A stretch of 64,000 bases of DNA from Cladopsammia gracilis (Eukaryota > Cnidaria > Anthozoa > Scleractinia > Dendrophylliidae). Below the pieces are notes generated by a model, which did not search any database, was not told the origin of the DNA, and worked only from the letters and a program-made list of their open reading frames with translations. Shown one piece after another: positions 33,280 to 45,400 of the stretch. Every line of letters begins with the position of its first letter. The stretch's first letter is position 1. The translations under genes were made by a program, and so were the position numbers. The DNA lies in the NCBI GenBank assembly GCA_022457155.1, contig JAJGOT010000121.1, positions 721,001 to 785,000 on the forward strand, given 5' to 3'.

Positions 33280-34480
33280 ATTTCCACCGAATGCCAAGTT
33301 GAGATATTGCCAAACACACTTAATTGGCACCTGAACCAAACCCAGTGCCCAGTCAGGGAGACCCAAACGTAAACAAATTTCCACCGAACACCAAGTTTTG
33401 CCATTGCCAAACACACCTTATTGACACCTGAACCTAGTTCAGTATGCGTGTCCAGCCAAAGAAGTCGAAAGTGAAATAACTTCCACTGAACACATGCACC
33501 GAGGTCAGTTATTATGAAACACACCTTATTGACACCTGAACCGAGTTCAAAGTTCGTGCCCGGCCAGATAGGCCCAAACGTAAATAAGACTCAACCGAAC
33601 ACAGAGTTCAGCTATGGCCATCACACCATGTTGACACCTAAACCCAGTTCAGTATTCGTGCCTGGCCAGAGAGGCCCAAAGTAAATAAATTCCATCGAAC
33701 ACAGAGGTCAGCTATAGCTTAACACACCATATTGGCACCTGGACCTAGTTCAGTATTCGTGCCCGGCCCGAGAGGTTCAAAGTAAATGAATTGCCACCGA
33801 ACACAAGGTTCAGCTATGGCCAAACACACCTTATTGGCACCCGAACCTAGTTCGGTATTCGTGCCCGACCCGAGAGGCCCAAAGTAAATGAATTTCCACT
33901 GAACACAAAGTTCAGCTATGGCCAAACACACCTTATTGGCACCTGAACCTAGTGCAGTATTCGTGCCCAACCCGAGAGGCCCAAAGTAAATGAATTTCCA
34001 CTGAACACAAAGTTCAGCTATGGCCAAACACACCTTCTTGGCACCTGAACCTAGTTTAGTATTCGTGCGCGACCCGAAAGGTCCAAAGTAAATGAATTTC
34101 CACCGAACACAAAGCTCAGCTATAGCCAAACACACCTATTGGCACCTGAACCTAGTTCAGTATTCGTGCCCGACCCGAGAGGTCCAAAGAAAATGAATTT
34201 CCACTGAACACAAAGTTCAGCCGTGGCCAAACACACCTAATTGACACCTGAACCTAGTTCAGTATTCGTGCCGGACCCGAGAGGCCCAAAGTAAATGAAT
34301 TTCCACCGAACATTAAGTTCAGCTATGGCCAAACACACCTTATTGGCACCTGAACCTAGTTCAGTATTCGTGCCGGACCCGAGAGGCCCAAAGTTCAGCT
34401 ATGGCCAAACGAACCTATCGAACACCTAATTGACAACTGGACCTAGTTCAGTGTTCGTACACGACCAGAGAGGCCCAAAT
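33280..34480 (-). repeat. 102-bp satellite array, about 12 units
   Basis: CCAAACACACC recurs at 33820, 33922, 34024, 34126, 34227 and 34329, a 102-bp period; earlier units are more diverged. Because 102 is a multiple of 3, the minus strand is open across several units (33719-34135) and reads a 34-residue repeat (CLAIAELCVQWKFIYFGPLG). I treat this as a by-product of the period, not a gene. Confidence 0.9.
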
Positions 34481-35104
34481 ATGACTAAATAATTTCAAAA
34501 TACACTTAGCAACACCTACCCTACAAACGCGAAAAACCAGTCGATGTGACGCCAACTGAATAGCGGAAAATATATTTGCCCCTCAGCGAAATAACGACAC
34601 AGCGAAAGATCCAACTATAAAAGTGGGAAAAGTTTTTTACGAGCTGACGGCTGTGTAGCCGCGCGAAAAACAAAGCCTCGCTTTGCTTTCAAAATTGCTA
34701 AGATCCCGGATGTTGTGTGGCGTCATACACGCATGTTTTGCGACATCATACGCGCCCGCGAGCTAGCCCTTCCCAACGTCGGCGGGCGGCGGGCGGCAGG
34801 CACACGAAGCGCCCGCGAAACATTCCGCTAGCCATGACCATGAAAAATGACGGGCATAGGTTCTATGAGTATGGTGCTCCGCCGGGCCTTCGGCCCGCGG
34901 GCTCCGCTATTAAAAAGTGTCTGTCCATGTTGATTAATTATTTTTCCTGCATTGTATTAAATAAAAATGGCAGGTCTTATAGTCAAAAAAAGTTATTTAT
35001 GGAAAACTTTAGTTCAAATTTATTGCAAAATATAAAGGTAAAGGTAACCTTAGAGTACAATAATATAAAATGCCAAAGCAATAATCGCAATATAATCCAA
35101 GCTA
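34481..35104. other. Intergenic with a GC-rich patch
   Basis: 34770-34920 contains GGCGGGCGGCGGGCGGCAGG and the palindrome GGGCCTTCGGCCCGCGGGC. No recognisable gene; the local open frame from 34717 has no conserved features. Confidence 0.4.
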
Positions 35105-35283
35105 TATGGAGTGTTTTTCACGTGACGTCACGGCGGCCATGTTGGTGTCCCAAAACAATAAAACGGTGGCCATGGTGTCCCAAGCTAATCCTGTGGGGAT
35201 GGAACTCTTTTCTAATGCAAACACTTTGTTTTGTTCAAATAAATTAGCATAGCTGCAGACCACGTGAGTGAAAACACTCCATA
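35105..35283. mobile_element. MITE, TATGGAGTGTTTTCAC termini, copy 2
   Basis: Same ends and interior as 27961-28141, with small indels (one A missing from the tract, GTGGCCATGG in place of GCGGCCATATTGG). Confidence 0.75.
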
Positions 35284-35674
35284 AAGACAGACAACAGTCA
35301 TTCTTTCATACCCAGCAATATATATGCTGTAGGTAAAATCTGGTCTCCGAGGTTAAAGCAGTATTCAACCTGATTTCATCTGAAATTCCTTTGTTTCCTA
35401 ACCCTAATCATGAAGAAATAGTGCCTAGGAGACAAAGGAAATTCTGGTTCAACCTGAGAATGGATTTAAGCTGCAACATATACACCACACATAGCATCAA
35501 AATGTTATTCATTTGACTGTACTTTGATTTACAAAGTGTACAGAAGGTGACAAACAAATTCCAGTGCGTTACCATGAAAAGACCTTGGTAGGATGTTTTT
35601 TTTTTTTTTTGCTCAAGATCAGTGTAGGAAATTTGTTCCCCAGGTATTTCCTTGCAAGATTTTTGTTCCCTCAA

Positions 35675-35802
35675 AACACCTGAACCTAGTTCAGTGTTCG
35701 TGCGCGACCCGAAAGGTCCAAAGTAAATGAATTTCCACCGAACACAAAGCTCAGCTATGGCCAAACACACCTATTGGCACCTGAACCTAGTTCAGTATTC
35801 TC
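35675..35802 (-). repeat. Displaced unit of the 102-bp satellite
   Basis: ACCTGAACCTAGTTCAGTG through CACCTGAACCTAGTTCAGTATTC is about 1.2 satellite units, 1.2 kb downstream of the main array. 35284-35674 and 35803-36318 hold nothing recognised. Confidence 0.8.
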
Positions 35803-36318
35803 AAAACTGATCACATAAGCGTATAAACTCTCCATTTCATATTTTCCTTATTAAGGATTAGATTAAAGCAGAGCAAACCGCGGTAACCGCTGAGGCTACC
35901 GGGCTACCGGCTACCGGCGCGGTCTTGTTTTTTTTTTTTGTTTCGTGGTATGTATTGCGGTTTCGGAGATCGCCGCCATGTAGAGAGTACAGTGTATTTA
36001 TAATTATGCCGGCTTCTTCGTAACATCACTAACTCTTTTCCATTTAGAGTTAATCTGTTCCAATTTGTTCAAGACCGATCCCATCGTTTTCGCGCTATTT
36101 TCTCGTAAATTTCTTTGAAAGGTCTTGAAAAAGGGACCCTCGACATTACAACCTCGACCGTCGACTTATATGCACCATCGATCCGACTGAAAGGCTCGTG
36201 GCTCGTGTACGACGACCTGACTGACGTCATAAGGAGGTGCGGACAGCTCTTACATGTAATATGGTGTGTGTGTGTGTGTTCCTATTACGCTGTGCCTGTT
36301 CCTATTGCGCTGCGTTGC

Positions 36319-36420
36319 CAGGGCCTCTCTCTCTTCAGCTACGTCATCATCGGGAGAGACCCTGGTTGCGGCTGGTCACGTGCCACCCTGTGATAAAATA
36401 TTTTCCATCGGGGTAGGGTC
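36319..36420. repeat. Direct repeat partner of 38445-38560
   Basis: CCAGGGCCTCTCTCTCTTCA and GGCTGGTCACGTGCCACC occur here and again at 38448-38512, on either side of the long-inverted-repeat element. Confidence 0.65.
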
Positions 36421-37007
36421 AATAACTACTTTCGTTCATCTTCTCGAACGAACAGAAGACGAAATAAATGCTTGTCAAGAGGCTCATTCGTTGAAACACA
36501 CCGGCATTTAACATTTTAATATGTACGCTTTTGAAAGCCTCCTGTCACCTAAATTCAACAAAGGCAAAAAGAGCCAGACGTTTATTTATCCAGATTTGAA
36601 TTCGATATTGCCTGAACAAACATCTATAACATTACACACATCGTTTGCTTTATAAAATGATGCTTTTTTTGACCAGAATGTAATAATTCTTGTAGTTTGC
36701 GTGCTGCATTCGTGTCTAAATCTTAGCTTTCAGATAAAATATAAAATATAATCTGTTTAATGTTGCCCAATGTAATATATAGATCTTGTCAACAAAGTGT
36801 TGATTTCGATCGGTCGCCTATAAATTCTCTGATTTTAGTTAGGTTTTTTCGGCTAATTGGCCTTCTGACAGTATAAATTTAGCATAAAATAAAGCATAAG
36901 GATAAAGATTACCTCTGTATTTACATATTTAGGAGCCTGATACTGGCTAAATGTCGAACTCAGTTCGGTTCGTGGCATTTGCCCGCGCGAAATATTGACC
37001 GTCGCGG

Positions 37008-38320
37008 CAATGAATGAGTTACCAGTAATCGGATACTGTGTTATCCGCAAAGAATTCTGGGATCGCTAGGGGGCAAACATTGCAAGTCGCTAGAAGGAAA
37101 TGTATGGTGTAAAGTTGTTACTTCGTCAAAAACTTCGATTTTGGGAAGAGAATGACGATTTTTTCGCCGTTATTTTATCGGAAATGGAGTTGTGCAAAGT
37201 TGATACGTGTAAAGTGTAAGTTTTTGTTTGAAAAATGTGATAAAATCTATCGATAAACTCTCTTGCTTGCGTAAGGTTGATTTTGAACCGTTTCTCAACA
37301 AAAATATGCGTTTCTCTAAAGGTAGCAGCTAGCAAATCACAAACGCGGCAACTGATGAGGTTCGAGAGCAAAAACCGATACCATGGTTTTGCCTGTGATG
37401 AAATCATATATAGTGGCATAAACATAACAGTCGCTAGACTGTCAAAATTGCCAACGGAGGAATTATAAACATCGAGCTTCACGACGCAGCCGATAAAGCG
37501 AAGGGAATGGATATTTAGTTCACAGCCTTGACTGAGGCAAACTTCCGAAAACTTCAACTATCTACAAGTTCAACAGCTTTCTTTTTAAGCTTCAACTCTC
37601 TCTGCTAAGCTTGCTAAATGGATCTGCAAAATTAATATCTTGCAACGACGAAAACTGAAATGGCTGGGCCCAGCGTGACAAAATAGCAAGAAATACATTC
37701 ACGGCCATCAAATCATTTGTGAGAGAAAAGCTAGAGAAGCTTAAACCTTTCCTACATAAAAACCTACATGCCAATAATGGCGAAAACAACAAACCAACCG
37801 CCAGGCAAAAAAGGACGCAAAAAGAGGTCAAATTTTACAAGAGAAGCTACGAGAAAACACCACGGGAAAGCACAACAGATAGACTTGACCTCTTGTCCAC
37901 TCAACACTATAAAATCCTCCATAACAAACATGAAACAAAATGCACTATACTACTGAAAACATGTAGAAGGAGCAAATGGCATTACATGTAAAAACACGAG
38001 GTAAGAGAGTCGTGCAGGCCCGTCACCCCCATTTTACACTTTATTTCGCAATCAACCCGTAATTATTACGCAAGCAAGAGAGTTTATCGATAGATTTTAT
38101 CACATTTTTCAAACAAAAACTTACACTTTACACGTATCAACTTTGCTCAACTCCATTTCTGATAAAATAACGGCGAAAAAAGCGTTATTCTCTTCTCTAA
38201 ATCGAAGTTTTTGACGAAGAAACAACTTTACACCGTACATTTCCTTCTGTTTGCCCCCTAGCGATCCCAGAATCCTTCGCGTATAACACAGGTATCCGAT
38301 TACTGGTAACTCATTCATTG
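37008..38320. mobile_element. DNA element with about 260-bp terminal inverted repeats
   Basis: Left arm 37008-37274 and right arm 38069-38320 are inverted. Ends are CAATGAATGAGTTACCAGTA and TACTGGTAACTCATTCATTG; inner ends are CTCTCTTGCTTGCGTAA and TTACGCAAGCAAGAGAG. Each arm, read inward, encodes KEMYGVKL, LRQKLRF and FAVILSEMEL and runs into a donor-like GTGTAAGT. The 800-bp interior has short open frames (lysine/arginine-rich around 37770-37880) that I cannot assign to a transposase. Confidence 0.7.
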
Positions 38321-38344
38321 TTTCCATCCTCAACAGCGTGACGA

Positions 38345-38620
38345 GACAAATAACGGCTGCGTGGGAGACTAAAGTCGCAATCGATCACACATGATCATCA
38401 GTCGATTACTATAAAGCATGATCAGGGTCAAAATTGAACCTCGTTCCCAGGGCCTCTCTCTCTTCAGCTAGACCCTGGAGAAACCCTGGTTACGGCTGGT
38501 CACGTGCCACCCAGAATCTGGGTGGTAACAAAACATTTTGTTAGGGGAGGGGTAATAAAGTGTATATTTGTTGCTTTACCGAGAAAAGGGATAACGGCTG
38601 CGTGGGAGACTATTGCGACT
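38345..38620. repeat. Direct duplication near the right arm
   Basis: ATAACGGCTGCGTGGGAGAC appears at about 38362 and 38591, enclosing the second copy of the CCAGGGCCTCTC repeat. Confidence 0.6.
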
Positions 38621-38773
38621 TATGACGGGAATAAAGAAAAAAACATGACCATTGCTTGTTATTTCTCTATAATTGAAAGAAACGTGTGCCGACCCCGTGT
38701 TTTCCGTGACCGCGTGTTTTCCACAGACCACGGGACCCCGGCCCCATGTTTTCCACCAAACCCCAAATTAAAC

Positions 38774-38913
38774 AACCAAACTAAACAAATTACGTATTCT
38801 ATTCACACAATGAATATTTATGTCACGCATCGTTTGAGAAGCAAACCAAACTAAACAAACTACGTAATCCATTCACACAATGAATATTTATGTCACGCAT
38901 CGTTTGAGAAGCG
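38774..38913. repeat. 70-bp tandem duplication upstream of the P450 start
   Basis: AACCAAACTAAACAAAYTACG through CACGCATCGTTTGAGAAGC is present twice with a 70-bp offset (38774 and 38844), ending about 110 bp before the P450 start codon. It could lie in the promoter or 5' UTR. Confidence 0.8.
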
Positions 38914-39025
38914 AACATTAGTCCAAACGGCCCACTTGTGTGTAGAAGATTAGTAGGTTTCCACCAAACTGAAATAACTTGAAAAGGTTTATTCACGTAA
39001 GCAGGTGCTGCAACGTCCCATCCAG

Positions 39026-39498
39026 ATGACAATGAAACTGTTTCCATCGAGCGTCGCTCTAAATCGCAGGCATCTTTTCTCAAGAACACCGTACGTTATT
39101 AAACCTCTAACTGCGTTTTGGAGGTCAGCGAAAACAGAGGCGAATCTTTTGAAGAACCGCAAACCTTTCGAACCAGAAATCGAGCATTGTGATGAGATGC
39201 GACCTTTCGAAGAAATTCCGGGACCTAAGCCTGGTTTGAGGAACATGCTGGATTTTTATACCAAAACAAGAAGTTTCACCAAAGGTCACGAGTATTTTGA
39301 ACGCCTGTTCGCGGAATATGGCCCTATTTTCAAGGAAAACGTGATGTTGAAAACCTCGACTGTGCACGTAATCGACCCAGGCGATTTTAAAAGAGTGTAT
39401 CGGGCTGAGGGAAAATACCCTAGGAGACCGCCACACTTTACCACTATTTGGAAAGAACACCGTGAACGGAGGAACTATTTCCTCGGTGTAGTACTTAG
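39026..39498 (+). CDS. P450 exon 1: presequence and N-terminal membrane-proximal region
   Basis: It ends CTTAG before GTAAGT (phase 2). Residues include EEIPGPKPGLRNMLDFY, FAEYGPIFKE and GKYPRRPPHFTTIWKEHR, typical of the A-B helix region of mitochondrial P450s. Confidence 0.9.
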
Positions 39499-42400
39499 GT
39501 AAGTAAGCTTTTTTTGTTCGTGGTTAGCAATCACACGCGACCCCGACTTATTGGTACGAGTTTCTTAGCGCTATGACTATGGATCTTTTTGCATGTATTT
39601 TTTAGGTAGCCATTTCGTCCCCGAATCGGTTCAGTGTCTGTTAAATGATTCCTTTTGAACCACTATCAGGCGTCCATATTATTAGAGTGAGGTTTATTCA
39701 GCTTTGATTAAGAGAGCCAGCTCAACAACACAGAATCCAGAAAACTGTGTATGCGCTTTGTGCGAGAAGCCGTGTCTGCGTAACAGCGCAAATAATAAAG
39801 GCTTGTATGGAAATTTAACGACCATTATAATAGGAACAGTATCGGGAATAAAAATAAAATAAAAATGCCTTACCTTGTTTCCCTGTTGTATTACGTGTGT
39901 CTGAGCTGCGTGGGGATTTAGGCCATTTCAGAGCGATTTCAGAGATTTATAATTCGAAATCAGTGAAACTGAAACTCTTTGGAATTGCTCCGAAATGCCC
40001 TAAATGGCCCAAGCAAACACAAGTAATGCAACAGGGAAACAAGGTAAGGCATTTTTATTCCAGTTCTCGCACAAAGCGCCGCTGTTACCATATCGAGCCA
40101 GAGTGATCCGGAAGTTAAAAAAAACGTAAGGTCTGGTTGCTATGAAGTGACATCATAGCCCTGCTTAGCAGCCGTCATCGTATATGATTTGCGGTTTCCG
40201 GATAGCTGCAGCGTTTGACAATTAATCCTTGTACGTTATCAGATTGTGTACAAACTCCTGTGGAGGTCAGCCTGTCATTTTTGAGGGGTTCGACTTCTTT
40301 TTGACATTTTAGGAGGTTGGATTTCAATAGAAAAAAAATATATATATGAGAAGAGTGGGAAAATCGAGTCATCCTTCCCGCGAGTACATCGATGGATGTC
40401 TTTGACATTCGACGATTTGAGCTGCCTACGGTAAGAGATTTGAGAGACTGGTTTGTTCTAAATTCGAAGATATGCGGCGTTTCTACCACGGTTCAGCTTG
40501 CAGCTAAAACAATGGCGGGTTTTTTGATCGGAGAGTTTACAAGGACGATCCGGATGTTGCTGTTGCTCGGCTTAATTTGCCATTCAGGTAACGTTCTATA
40601 TCCTTTATTTCTGTGTCACTCAGGAATATGATGAAAATTAATTTTGGATATTAAACAACCAATATTTTGAGACGCACATGGAATCTAGGCAAATGTTATA
40701 TATCCTGTCTGGTTCACCCAGGTTTGAGTCCTGGCATCGCCGTATGCCTGAGCGCTCAAGGGATATATAACATTAATCAATAGTTTGAGACGCACATGAA
40801 ATCTAGGCAAATGTTATATATCCTCTCTGGTTCACCCAGGTTTGAGTCCTGGCATCGCCGTATGCCTGAGCGCTCAAGGGATATATAACATTAATCAATA
40901 TTTTATGACGTACGTAAAATCTAGGCAAATGTTATATATCCTCTCTGGTTCACCCAGGTTTTAGTCTTGGCATCGCCGTATGCCTGAACGCTCAAAGGAA
41001 ATATAACATTAATCAATATTTTCAGACGCACGTAAAATCTAGGCAAATTGTTATTTATTATCTCTGATTTACCCAGGTTTTAGTCTTGGCATCGCCGTAT
41101 GCCTGAACGCTCAAAGGAAATATAACATTAATCAATATTTTCAGACGCACGTAAAATCTAGGCAAATTGTTATTTATTATCTCTGGTTTACCCAGGTTGG
41201 AGTATTTGTTGTGTGCAACAAAGCAAGCATTACAATAAAATTATTACAGCTGTTATCCCAAAAATGCTGTCAACAATAATTTCGCTTCCTATTTTCTTTG
41301 TGTGAGCCGTAACAGACAGGTAAACAGAGGAAATCCACATTTAGCAATAGCCGTCTTTAATACGAACTACGTGTTACACCGAACTTCAAGTTCAATAATT
41401 ATAGAAGGCCGACATGGTTGTCTTGTTTACCGCAAAACAATGTTTATATTTGTACCCAGGTCGCGGTGTTTCCGTTCTGAGCTACTTATGAATGTTGCGA
41501 CTGCAATCATAATTACCGAATCGCTACATTTCGCTTAGCTTGAATATACCGTGAAAATGTCCGGACAGAGTTGACTTTCATACTCGTCCGCGCTGTTTAA
41601 TATTCAGTCGTACAAAACCAACGAAAATCTAAATTTCTTGTTTTGCAAATATCTAAGCGGCTGACTTTTTCCGTTATTGTGCTATTTCTAATGCCAGGAC
41701 CCTTCATTACATTTATTGTGCCCATCATGAAGATACTTCATAAAAACCATAGAGTTTTTGTTTCAAAGCTACATCTCACAAGCAATTTCCTGTCAAACCG
41801 CAGCAAGATCTCTTAAAAAGATAATTAAAAACGTGCATGAAATGAATTTTCACGCCTAAAGATTATAACGCCTTGGTGCAAAAGTTCACGCTTTACGTGG
41901 AACAGAAATAGTGTTCAGAAGGGATTTGATTACATTGGCATGCTGGAAGTTAAAAGGTCTAGCTATTTTTTGGTTGCTAAGAGCGTCTGGCTCGTTATGT
42001 TACGCCTCAGTGACGTCACAGGGAGCAGAGGAGCCCAATCTGTTGTTTACGAGTCTGTTTTTCGCCCCAGCGGGACCCCAAGCGTAATCGGAGCTTTCCG
42101 TTGGGTAACCGCTGTTAGGGACGGTTTGTTGTCCCGCGTCCCCTCAGTACCGCCCTTAGTAGGGGTCACGTGATGTAAGACCATGTGCGTTGTTTTGCAG
42201 CGAGTAATGGCGTTTTGTAGTTTGTCTCGTCGAAGTTTGTTCGCGTTTGACACTCGCTAAGATGGAGAAGAGCCTGAAAGAGCCCAAAAATTAATCTGTA
42301 CCGAACGAACCAACGAACTAATGAATTGAATCGAAACCACGAAACATCCTGTGAATAGCTAGCGATTCAAGTGGTGAAAGTTTGTATGGGAATTCGCGTG

Positions 42401-45400
42401 ACAGATTAAAAGAACTGCTTTCAGTGCTTGGTTGTTCTCCTACATCAAACGTACAGATTAATTTGTGGATGATCTGAATCGCCTTTGGCTGTTGTTGCGA
42501 AGAAACGAGTATTCACCCAGTTTGTGGATTGTGTTGGATCAGATTACATTTGCATGTTTATTGGATCTAAACCGAGTCTTTTGTCGACATTTGTGCTCTG
42601 GTTATTTGTTCTGCTCGTTTTAACTTTCGCTGGCAAGATGCACCGCGGATTGAGCGGAATACGAAGTCTTTCTGAGGCGGATTTACGTGTTAGTACGCGA
42701 CTGCGAAGGAACAACGTGACTTTGGATGAAAGTGCTGTGATCTCAGAAAAAATGGCGTTGTTTAGAAGAAAGCGTGGCGGGTATGCGTCGAATTTGACAA
42801 GAAAGAAAGACGAGTTGATGTGTTTATTACATAAGGGGGCGAACGCTGATCGTGTTGGCAAGAAAATTGCCGAAGTCAAAGCGGCGTTGAAAGATTTGTT
42901 TCATTGTAATGCTAAATATGTAGAATTGTTAGAGGGGGCTGGTTTGACTTTAGATGTCACTCGTGCTCAAGTTTACTATGCTGAATGTGAGGGCAATTGT
43001 AGAGAGACATTAAAATTAGCAGAGCATCGAGTGAGTGTAGCATGTGCATTGAACCTTTCGGGTGCCAACTTAGAGGATGATGTGGACCCTGAGGATAGTG
43101 TCAGCAATGTTAGTCGGAGTACAATGAAGTCCTCTTCGACCAATGCTTCCAGTGCGAGGCTGAAGGCCGCCGCTAGGAAGGCAGCTCTCATGGCGCGTGC
43201 ACAGGTCCTGAATGACGGGTTGGAATTGAAACGTAGGCAACTACAATTGCAACACGACCAGGAACAATTGAAATTAAAGGCAAAAATTTCAGAAGTTGAA
43301 GCTGAAGAAAGAGTTTACCGAATGTTTGAAGAGAAGCGTGAACTGAGTGAACATAGTGCTGTGGAAGGTTCCACGAAGAAGTTGAACCCTAATGCGACGG
43401 ATTGGCCAGAGTGTATGTTTGGTGGTGAGAAGCAGGAGATCTCGGGTGTGCAAGGTCAGGGAGCTGATGTGAATGTGAAGGAAGAAACACCTGGTACTTG
43501 CTATGACACTGCTGAGGTTAAGGTAGAGAGACAAGGTACCCCTAAACAGCCTGTCAGTTCAAACTCCTCACTCTGCTCACTCTGTGATGAGTCCCATCTC
43601 CTTCAAATGATCAACATTATGCAGTTGCCAAAGGCTGAGCTGATGACATTCAATGGGGACCCTTTGGAGTTCTGGATGTTTATGCGTAGCTTTGATAGCA
43701 GTATTGGGAACGCATCTATAGACGACAGCGCAAAGTTGAACAGGCTTTTCCAGTACTGCAAAGGAGAAGCCCTTAAGGTCATCAAGTGTTGTGCCGTCAT
43801 GCAACCTTCGGAGGGATATGCGAAAGCAAGAGTATTGTTAAAGGAGAGGTTTGGAAATGACTACAGGATCTCTGAAATGTGGGTGAGTTACGGAGGGACC
43901 TGTTATCAGGAACAATGAGGGACACCGCCTTCAGGAATTGGCAGATGATTTGAGGAGTTGTAAGGAGACTTTAGAAGCTATGAGCAAACTTGAAGAGATT
44001 GACACTAGAAGAAGCATGGTTAGGATTGTCGAGAGACTACCACAGTTTTTGCAGGGACGTTGGAGGAAACTAGTTGTTAAAACCTTGGAGGCAACTGGTA
44101 GATATCCCTCAATTGCCAACTTGATGCGTTTTGTCTCGGAAGCCGCTCGTGAGGCCACTGATCCTGTGTTTGGTGTGTCAGAGTTTAAGCCTAAGGAGTT
44201 TAGTGGAAGAGGTTTCCGCAAGCCAGAAAGGGACAAAGGAGCCAATTTCGGACTGCAAGCCGAAGAGCAGCAGCGAAACCCACCGCAAAAGGGAAATAGC
44301 AATGATGCCAAGGGCAGTGACACTAAGACCAAACGGTTTCCTTGTCGTCTGTGCAAGGGAGATCATAGCTTGAATGTTTGTTCTCAGTTTAAGGTTTTGT
44401 CGCCAGGTGAGAAGCTAGGGTTTGTTTGGGGCAAGAAACTTTGCTTTTGCTGTTTTGATGGGAGACATGTGGCGAGCCAGTGCAAAGCAGGTGTTGTCTG
44501 TGGTGTGGATGGATGTACTGCAAAGCACTCCAAGTTGCTTCACCAGTCTCTTGAGCGTTCTTCTAAAAGGCCCTCTGATGAGAAGCCGCCGAAACCTGAC
44601 CCTAAGCCTGTTGACCAACAGGTTGAAGGGCACAGTAATGCATGCAGTTCATTAAAGCCTGAGCAGACCAAGATGGCACTGCCTATAGTTCCTGTGAGAG
44701 TGAGAGCTAAAGGTCAAACAGATTATTATCATACACATGCTTTGCTGGATTCAGGAAGCACCAAGACCTTCTGTTCTGAGGCGTTACTTGAGAGGCTTAA
44801 TGTGAAAAGCAAGCAAGTCACACTTTCCTTAACCACGGTTAACAGTAGTGAAAGCAATGATGTTGGACTGGTGGCTCTGGAAGTGACAGCGGCGAAGAGC
44901 ATAGCAAGCAGGACCGGTGTTATTCAGTTACCGAAGGTGTACTCCCTGCCTAATCTACCCTCCTTGGAGAACTGTATGGCCTTACCCAGTGAAATCCGTA
45001 AATGGCCTCATCTAAAGGATCTTCGCCTCCCTCAAGTTGACAAGTCAGGTGTTACCATTTTGATTGGCCAAGATGTACCTGAGGCTCTTTGGCTCCTGAA
45101 GTTGCGAAAGGGGAAAGAAGGACAACCTTACGCCACACGGACCCGCTTGGGTTGGATGCTTAATGGTCCACTGGAATCTGAATCCTTTGCTGAGGAGCCT
45201 GCTTTCTCGAACTTTGCTCGAGCCGATGAGAGGCTGGATGTGCAAGTAGAGCAATTTTGGAAGCTTGAAACAAGTGAAGCCTTGGCAAACAGTTTGCCAC
45301 AATTCTCAGTGGAAGATAAGAGAGCTGTTGATATATGGGAACGGTCAGTTGAAGTAGTTGATGGACACTATCAGATGGACATTCCCTTTAAGTCTGAACA

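Noticed and set aside
33719..34135. 138-codon minus-strand open frame with 34-residue repeats as a gene
   Set aside because: It is the 102-bp satellite read in a frame kept open by the period; no start context, splice sites or known domain.
34717..35247. 176-codon plus-strand open frame
   Set aside because: It runs through a GC-rich patch and into a MITE; no domain or splice support.
38121..38333. Minus-strand 70-codon frame as an independent gene
   Set aside because: It is one arm of the 37008-38320 inverted repeat and is duplicated in the other arm.
39005..39025. GTG start for the P450
   Set aside because: Animal nuclear genes use ATG; the first in-frame ATG is at 39026 with an upstream in-frame stop.
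43880..43918. Programmed Gag-Pol frameshift
   Set aside because: The change falls inside a conserved domain rather than at a Gag-Pol boundary, and I see no slippery heptamer with downstream structure; a mutation is simpler.
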